Below, piece after piece: positions 55,984-64,000 of a stretch of 64,000 nucleotides of DNA (positions are counted from its first letter, which is position 1; each line of letters starts with the position of its first letter). This DNA comes from Maratus speciosus (taxonomy: Eukaryota; Arthropoda; Arachnida; Araneae; Salticidae): positions 19,051,701-19,115,700 of the forward strand of contig OZ010792.1 of the NCBI GenBank assembly GCA_963932465.1, given 5' to 3'. The notes under the pieces are model-generated. The model made no database searches. It had not been told where the DNA came from and saw only the letters and a program-made list of their open reading frames with translations. Made by a program: the position numbers and the translations under genes.

Positions 55984-58343
55984 TTAATTGCATACAATTT
56001 AACTATTACTATAATGATCATATTGATTTAATACAGATTTTCATTTATTATAAGAGGGGAAGGCGATCGTAAGTTAGTAAGCAAAATTTGAGAAAAAAGT
56101 GTTCTTTCGTTAAAGTATAATATAAGGGGGAATTATTTTCTGAATTTTATTTACTTTTTAATTTTCTTTTTAAAAACTGGAATTTAAGAACTTTGTATAT
56201 TTAGTAATGTGAATTTAGTCAAAGTTTATTATAGATTTTTGGTAAATCAGGCTCTGCAATGACAATTCAAAAAACAACAAATTTCAAAATATATTGTAGG
56301 CCTCTCCGAAATGGTAGACAGAGGAAGGGGATAAATGCAATAACTTGAAAAATTAAATTAAAATTATATATTCTTTACGTCAGTTGGAGGGAATTTAGTG
56401 GGAAACCTCAGCCACAAACGATGACAAGTTGAGGTTGCGGATGAAATTCAACTTACATAATGGCAAGTCGACGCTGTTCCTGCCCTCAAGGAGCATTACG
56501 AGGTTGCTAACTCCGCATATCGATTTTTATGCCAACTCCGCTTTTCAATTTTTATGCCAAAAACATTTTCACGGTCTTTTCTCTTTGTATCAAAATATGT
56601 GTCGTTGTAAGGAATAGTTTGAATACTAACACGATTGTAATCCGAATTGACAGTTTTTTTTAGACATTATTTTTATTAGACTTGCACATTCGCCATACTG
56701 TGTGTTATACTATTTATAATTTATTTTACTAAATTGCATGCAATTTAACTATTACTATCTAGATCATATTGATTTAATACAGTGTTTCATTTATTATAAG
56801 AGCGGAAGGCGATCGTAAGTTAATAAGCAAAATTTGAGAAAAAAGTGTTTTCTCGTTAAAGTATAATATAAGGGAAAACTATTTTCTGAATTTTATTTAC
56901 TTTCTAATTTTCTTTTTAAAAACTGCAATTTACGAAATTTTTATATTTAGTAATGTGAATTTAATCAAAGTTAATTATAGATTTTTGGTAAATCAGGCTC
57001 TGCAATGACAATTCAAAAAACAACAAATCTCAAAATATATTGTAGGCCTCTCCCAAACGGTAGACAGGGGGGGGTGGGGATAAATGCAATTACTTGTAAA
57101 ATTAAATTAAAATTATATATTCTTTACGTCAGTCGGAGGGAATTTAGTTGGAAACCTCAGCCACAAACGATGACAAGTTGAGGTTGCGGATTAAATTCAG
57201 CTTACTTAATGGCAAGTCGACGCTGTTCCTGCCCTCAAGGAGCATTACGAGGTTGCTAAATCCGCTTTTCCCCTTTTATGCCAAAAATATTTTCACGGTC
57301 ATTTTTCTTTGTATCAAAATATGTGTCGTTGAAAGGAATAGTTTGAATACTAACACGATTGTAATCCGAATTGACAGTTTTTTTAGACATTATTTTCATT
57401 TGACTTCCGCACTCAACATACTGTGTCTTATACTATTTATAATTTATTTTATTAAATTAGCAAAAACAGCTTAATTGCATGCAATTTAACTATTACTATC
57501 ATGATCATATTGATTTAATACTGTGTTTCATTTATTATAAGAGGGGTAGGCGATCGTAAATTAATAAGCAAAATTTGAGAAAAAAGTGTTTTTTTGTTAA
57601 AGTATAATATAAGGAAAAAATATTATCTGAATTTTATTTACTTTCTAATTTTCTTTTTAAACTGCAATTTACGAAATCTGAATATTTAGTAATGTGAATA
57701 TAGTCAAAGTTTATTATAGATTTTTGGTAAATCAGGCTCTGCAATGACAATTCAAAAAACAACAAATTTCAAAATATATTTTAGGCCTCTCCCAAACGGT
57801 AGACAGGGGGGAGGGGATAAATGCAATAAGTTGAAAAATTAAATTAAATTTATATATTCTTTACGTCATTCGGAGGGAATTTATTGGGAAACCTCAGCCA
57901 CAAACGATGACAAGTTGAGGTTACGGATTAAATTCAACTTACCTAATGGCAAGACGACGCTGTTCCTGCCCTCAAGGAGCATTACGAGGTTGCTAACTCC
58001 GCTTTTCCCTTTTTATGCCAAAAACATTTTCACGGTCTTTTCTCTTTGTATCATAATATGTGTCATTGTAAGGAATAGTTTGAATACTAACACGACTGTA
58101 ACCGAATTGATAGTTTTTTTAAACATTATTTTCATATGACTTCCACACTCAACATACTGTGTCTTATACTATTAATAATTTATTTTATTAAATTAGTAAA
58201 AACAACTTAATTGCATGCAATTTAACTATTACTATCATGATCATATTGATTTAATACAGTGTTTCATTTATTATGAAAGGGGAAGGCGATCGTAAATTAA
58301 TAAGCAAAATTTGAGGAAAAGGTTTTTTTTTCGTTAAAGTATA

Positions 58344-59162
58344 GGGGAGACCGGGAGAATGGCGACACCTTAAGGGAATTTAAATTTTTTCACCTCGAAA
58401 AAATGTTTATTTTTTAATAGTAAAAATTCTAAAGCTGAATCATCATCTTTAGTATCTTTATAAATTTAACCGTAATCATAACTGTAAAGTAAGCATACAT
58501 AAAAAAATATTTTTTAAACCTCTGCACAGTGGCGGGATTACCCAGGACACTGGGGTAATTCCGCCACTGTACCGGGGTAATGCCGCCACTCTTTAATGAC
58601 CTAGTGCATGCATCAAATGGATACTCCGAAACACACAACCTACTGAAAATAGTTAGAAAACAATGTAATTGAGTAGAATAATGGTTAAGCTTACAATTTA
58701 CTTCATATTGCAAAAGTCACTCTGCTGAATCGGCTCCACTACATTAAAATGAGGCCATTTCTCACCCGATTTGCATGGCGGCGGCATTACCCCGAGAGGA
58801 CAATATGGCGGAAATCCCCAAGCAAAACCGAAAGAAGAACCGAACTTGTTCAACACATTGCATCAAAATGTCGGCGAATGCATGTAGATTACGAGTCATA
58901 TTATCTTAAATACCTAATGTTACAATAAAAGGTGCTTATCTCTACTCATTTGAAGCTCCAAAATAATAAGCAACTAGATGAAAACTACATTTTTCACTAG
59001 AACAAACTAACGACGTACAGCAAAGTCACTCTCACTTTAGGCACTGTTTATATTGTTGGCCGCTATAGTGGAGGTACATTCACTATCTCAAACTGCCCTT
59101 AGTTTTTAAACTAGATGGGGTGGCGGCATAACCCGGGTTGGCGGCATTCCCCCGGTCTCCCC
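58344..59162. mobile_element. 819 bp mariner-like element in the array
   Basis: Ends GGGGAGACCGGG and CCCGGTCTCCCC with TA on each side (58342-58343, 59163-59164) at a TA that is intact in other units (AAAGTATAATATAAGG). 'GGGGTAATTCCGCCACTG' and its variants are repeated in the interior on both strands. No transposase. Removing it gives a 740 bp spacing. Confidence 0.9.
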
Positions 59163-60176
59163 TAATATAAGGAAAAAATATTTTTTGAATTTTATTTACT
59201 TTCTAATTTTCTTTTTAAAAACTGCAATTTACGAAATTTTTATATTTAGTAATGTGAATATAGTCAAAGTTTATTATAGATTTTTGGTAAATCAGGCTCT
59301 GCAATGACAATTCAAAAAACAACAAATTTCGAAATATATTGTAGGCCTCTCCGAAACGGTAGACAGGGGAAGGGGATAAATGCAATAACTTGAAAAATTA
59401 AATTAAAATTATATATTCTTTACGTCAGTTGGAGGGAATTTAGTGGGAAACCTCAGCCACAAACGATAACAAGTTGAGGTTGCGGATGAAATTCAACTTA
59501 CATAATGGCAAGTCGACGCTGTTCCTGCCCTCAAGGAGCATTACGAGGTTGCTAACTCCGCTTTTCCATTTTTATGCCAACTCCGCTTTTCAATTTTTAT
59601 GCCAAAAACATTTTCACGGTCTTTTCTCTTTATATCATAATATGTGTCATTGTAAGGAATAGTTTTGACTACTAACACGATTGTAACCCGAATTGACAGT
59701 TTTTTTAGACATTATTTTCATATGACTTCCGCATTCAGCATACTGTGTCTTATACTATTTGTAATTTATGCTATTAAATTAGTAAAAACAACTTAATTGC
59801 ATGCAATTTAACTATTACTATCATGATCATATTGATTTAATACAGTGTTAAATTATTATAAGAGGGGAAGGCGATCATAAGTTGATAAGAAAAATTTGAG
59901 AAAAAAGTGCTTTTTTCGATAAAGTATAATAGAAGGGGAAAATGTTTTCTGAATTTTATTTACTTTGTAATTTTCTTTTTAAAAACTGCAATTTACTAAA
60001 TTTTTATATTTAGTAATGTGAATTTAGTCAAAGTTTATTGTAGATTTTTGGTAAATCAGGCTCTGCAATGACAATTCACAAAACAACAAATTTCAAAATA
60101 TATTGTAGGCCTCTCCCGAACGATACATAGGGGAGGGGGTAAATGCAATAACTTGAAATATTAAATTAAAATTATA

Positions 60177-60629
60177 CCGGGTGTCCCAAAAAGGACTGAC
60201 TGATTTTAAAATTCAATAACTTGCAAACGGTGACAGATATTAAAAAAATTCTTGCAGGAGGGTTATGCATAAGGTCAAAAGTTTTATTACAGTGATTTTC
60301 AATTTTAGTTCGATTTACAAACAATAGATGGCGCTGTGAGCAATAGTCGCTAAATACAGGCTCGATTTTCGGTCCTTTATCTTGTTCCATGCAGAAAAAG
60401 GAGATGGAAATGTATTATCCGGGCCACGAAGTACCAAAAATCGAGCCTGAATTTAGCGACTATTGCTTACAGCGCCATCTATTGTTTGTAAATCGAACTA
60501 AAATTGAAAATCACTGTAATAAAACTTTTGACCTTATGCTTAACCCTCCTGCAAGAATTTTTTAAATATCTGTCACCGTTTGCAAGTTATTGAATTTTAA
60601 AATCAGTCAGTCCTTTTTGGGACACCCGG
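60177..60629. mobile_element. 453 bp near-perfect foldback MITE in the array (TA target)
   Basis: CCGGGTGTCCCAAAAAGGAC at the left is matched by its inverse at the right, and pairing continues for about 200 bp on each side ('GACTGATTTTAAAATTCAAT', 'TCTTGCAGGAGGGTTATGCA', 'AACAATAGATGGCGCTGTGA'). A short unpaired centre lies near 60390-60420. TA is on both sides in the intact host string ATTATATATTC. Ends of this type are known in Tc1/mariner elements. The arms diverge at only a few positions, so the copy looks young. Confidence 0.93.
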
Positions 60630-61717
60630 TATATTCATTACGTAAGTCGGAAGGAATTTAGTGGGAAACCTCAGCCACAAACGATGACAAGTTGAGGTTG
60701 CTGATTAAATTCAACTTACCTAATGGCAAGTCGACGATGTTCCTGCCCTCAAGGAGCATTACGAGGTTGCTAAATCCGCTTTTCCCTTTTTATACCGAAA
60801 ACATTTTCACGGTCTTTTCTCTTTGTATCAAAATATGTGTCGTTGTAAGGAATAGTTTGAATACTAACACGATTGTAATCCGAATTGACAGTTTTTTTTA
60901 GACATTATTTTTATTAGACTTGCACATTCAGCATACTGTGTGTTATACTATTTATAATTTATTTTACTAAATTAGTAAAAACAACTAAATTGCATGCAAT
61001 TTAACTATTACTATCTAGATCATATTGATTTAATACAGTGTTTCATTTATTATAAGAGGGGAAGGCGATCGTAAGTTAATAAGCAAAATTTGAGAAAAAA
61101 GTGTTTTCTCTTTAAAGTATAATATAAGGGAAAAATATTTTCTGAATTTTATTTACTTTCTAATTTTCTTTTTAAAAACTGCAATTTACGAAATTTTTAT
61201 ATTTAGTAATGTGAATTTAATCAAAGTTAATTATAGATTTTTGGTAAATCAGGCTCTGCAATGACAATTCAAAAAACAACAAATCTCAAAATATATTGTA
61301 GGCCTCTCCCGAACGGTAGATAGGGGGGGGGGGGATAAATGCAATATCTTGAAAAATTGAATTAAAATTATATATTCATTACGTCAGTCGGAAGGAATTT
61401 AGTGGGAAACCTCAGCCACAAACGATGACATGTTGAGGTTGCGGATTAAATTCAACTTACCTAATGGCAAGTCGACGCCGTCCCTGCCCTCAAGGAGCAT
61501 TACCAGGTTGCTAATTCCGCTTTTTCCATTGTATGCAAAAAAATAATTTCCCGTTCGATTCTCTTTGCATCATAATATGTGTCATTGTACGGAATAGTTT
61601 GAATGCTAACACGTTTGTAATCCGAATTGACTGGTTTTTTTTTTAGACATTATTTTCGAATATTAAATACGTGAATAATAACATTGCTAACAAGTCGTAA
61701 ACCAACTTAGTGAAAAA

Positions 61718-61788
61718 TGTCCAAGCCGGGAATCGAACCCGGGCACCTGGAATAGATCTCCAGTGCTCTACCACTAAACCACAAGGAC
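61718..61788 (-). tRNA. tRNA-like sequence or tRNA pseudogene, copy 3
   Basis: It is almost the same as copy 2, with a perfect anticodon stem (CTGGA/TCCAG) and a B box GGTTCGATTCC. The extra-arm region has one change (GTGCCC). The same T-T mismatches occur in the acceptor stem. It lies 12 kb from copies 1 and 2, in a unit block that repeats the block at 49041-49944. Confidence 0.55.
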
Positions 61789-64000
61789 GATGCCCAGCTT
61801 GACATCTCTCACTTATATAAGTCGGTAAAGCTTCAACCGCAGCACTAGAAGGAGCTAGATGGAGCTAGACAATTTTCAAAATATATTGTAGGCCACTTCC
61901 GAACGGTAGATGTGGGGAGATGAATGCAATAACTTGAAAAATAAGTTCAATTTATATATTCACTGCGTCACTTGGAAGGAATTTAGTGGGAAACCTCAGT
62001 CACAAACGATGACAACTTGAGCTTGCCGATTAAATTCAACTTATCTAATGGCAAGTCGACGCTGTTCCTGCCCTGAAGGAGCATTACGAGGTTGCTAATT
62101 CCGCTTTTCCCATTGTATGCCAAAAACATTTTCACGGTCTTTTCTCTTTGTATCATAATATGTGTCGTTGTAAGGATTAGTTTGAATACTAACACGATTG
62201 TAATCCGAATTGACAGTTTTTTTTTAGACATTATTTTCATTAGACTTCCACACTCAGCATACTGTATCTTATACTATTTATAACTTATTTTATTAAATAA
62301 GTAAAAACAACTTAATTGCATGCAATTTAACTATTACTATCATGATCATATTGATTTAATACTGTGTTCCATTTATTATAAGAGGAAAAGGCTGTAAGTT
62401 AGTAAGCAAAATTTGAGAAAAAAGTGTTCTTTCGTTAAAGTATAATATAAGGGAAATATTTTCTGAATTTTATTTACTTTCCAATTTTCTTTTTAAAAAC
62501 TGCAATTTACGAAATTTGTATATTTAGTAATGTGAATTTAGTCAAAGTTAATTATAGATTTTTGGTAAATCAGGCTCTGCAATGACAATTCAAAAAACAA
62601 CAAATTTCAAAATATATTGTAGGTCTCTCTCCAACGGTAGATAGGGGGGGGGGGGGATAAATGCAATATCTTGAAAAATTAAATTAAAATTATAAATTCA
62701 TTACGTCAGTCGGAAGGAATTTAGTGGAAAACCTCAGACACAAACGATGACAAGTTGAGGTTGCGGATTAAATTCACCCCCTCACTGACAAGCCCGTGTT
62801 AATACGTTTACTAAGCTCCAGGTTTCACTGCAATACAAGCAATATTTAAAGTAATATAATTCTATTGATTTAATGTATTTTTAATACATTGAACAATGAT
62901 TAATACTTCCAAGGATTGCATTCATATTCGTTATTAAGTGTTTTTATAAAATGTTCAAATAATCATTTTTTTTTAGCATTTAAAACAAAATGCAGAGAAA
63001 ACAACATTACAATTTTGCCCTTTTCCAAGACAGTCGGAGGGATAAATTCAACTTACCTAATGGCAAGTCGACGCTGTTCCTGCCCTCAAGGAGCATTACG
63101 AGGTTGCTAACTCCGCTTTTCCCTTTTTTTGCCTTATTAAGTAAAAACAACTTAATTGCATGCAATTTAACTATTACTATCATGATCATATTGATTTATA
63201 CAGTGTTTCATTTATTATAAGGGGGGAAGGCGATCGTAAGTTAATAAGCAAAATATGAGAAAAAAAATGTTTTTCGTGAAATTATAATATAAGGAAAAAA
63301 TATTTTCTGAATTTTATTTCCTTTCTAATTTTCTTTTTAAAAACTGCAATTTACGAAATTTTTATATTTAGTAATGTGAATTTAGTCAAAGTTAATTATA
63401 GATTTTTGGTAAATCAGGCTCTGCAATGACAATTCAAAAAACAACAAATTTCAAAATATATTGTAGGTCTCTCTCCAACGGTAGATAGGGGAGGAGGGGA
63501 TAAATGCAATATCTTGAAAAATTAAATTAAATTTATAAATTCATTACGTCAGTCGGAAGGAATTTAGTGGAAAACCTCAGCCACAAACGATAACAAGTTG
63601 AGGTTGCGGATTAAATTCACCCCCTCACTGACAAGCACGTGTTAATACGTTTACTAAGCTCCAGGTTTCACTGCAATACAAGCAATATTTAAAGTAATAT
63701 AATTCTATTGATTTAATGTATTTTTAATACATTGAACAATGATTAATACTTCCAAGGATTGCATTCATATTCGTTCTTAAGTGTTTTTATAAAATGTTCA
63801 AATAATCATTTTTTTTTAGCATTTAAAACAAAATGTAGAAAAAAAACATTACAATTTTGTCCTTTTCCAAGACAGTCGGAGGGTTAAATTCAACTTACCT
63901 AATGGCAAGTCGACGCTGTTCCTGCCCTCTAGGAGCATTACGAGGTTGCTAACTCCGCTTTTCCCTTTTTTTGCCTTATTAAGTAAAAACAACTTAATTG

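Larger units (their letters stand above)
48395..64000. repeat. Tandem array of a unit of about 742 bp (17 cores), running off the window
   Basis: The core landmark ACCTAATGGCAAGTCGACGC or a close variant occurs at 49041, 49944, 51788, 52541, 53283, 54024, 54773, 55512, 56455, 57204, 57941, 59500, 60718, 61459, 62043, 63055 and 63897. Undisturbed spacings are 737-753 bp, and larger ones shrink to about 740-760 when inserted elements are removed. Each unit holds the core, a T-run followed by AGACATTATTTT, a CAACTTAATTGCATGCAATT block, a GGGGAAGGCGATCGTAAGTT block, and a G-run of variable length before 'ATAAATGCAATA'. The 61459-62043 spacing is short (584). The last two spacings, 1012 and 842 bp, share a 'CCCCCTCACTGACAAGC' segment not seen in other units. 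Confidence 0.95.

Noticed and set aside
48395..64000. CRISPR-like regularly spaced repeats
   Set aside because: The repeats are 742 bp units with divergent interiors in a eukaryotic genome. There are no short identical repeats with unique spacers and no cas genes.

Overview
This is an AT-rich stretch of animal nuclear DNA made almost entirely of transposable elements and tandem repeats. It has no operons, no dense coding and no intact long gene. The piggyBac-, hAT-, Tc1/mariner- and Helitron-type elements and the Jockey-type LINE suggest an invertebrate, probably an arthropod. A chelicerate is my best guess, but no single feature in the window proves it.

Layout. 1-6.4 kb: mariner-like elements with TA target sites, a three-level nest of insertions (200 bp piggyBac-type MITE inside a pogo/Tigger-like element inside a mariner-like element), a Helitron-like element, and pieces of an unclassified ~2 kb repeat ('R'). 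7.2-12.8 kb: a reverse-transcriptase fragment between two (TA)n tracts, then a decayed Jockey-clade LINE on the minus strand (ORF1 with zinc knuckles, endonuclease, RT with a YADD box). 12.8-19.8 kb: more R copies, nested MITEs, and a dead copy of a multi-copy DDE-like gene family. 22-32 kb: a second Helitron-like element, several MITEs, a 972 bp hAT element with a perfect 8 bp target-site duplication (TSD), and two complete copies of the long-TIR mariner-like family. 32.1-40.6 kb: one piggyBac element whose transposase is recognisable but dead. A 3.76 kb hAT element with a perfect 8 bp TSD and a Helitron-like element have inserted into it. 42.9-45.4 kb: a 2.5 kb foldback element with long inverted arms.

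48.4-64 kb (end of window): a tandem array of a ~742 bp unit with 17 recognisable cores. Diagnostic variants shared between non-adjacent units show multi-unit block duplication. At least four mobile elements and three tRNA-like sequences lie inside the array. Each unit carries a GC-richer ~72 bp core that ends, on the minus strand, in a sequence like a splice donor, with a short ORF upstream that is open only in some copies.

No complete host gene was found. The only host-exon candidate is a short minus-strand ORF near 47.4-47.6 kb. The most informative signals are the insertion chronology, the shared sub-terminal palindrome of several different piggyBac-type MITE families, and the structured 742 bp array.
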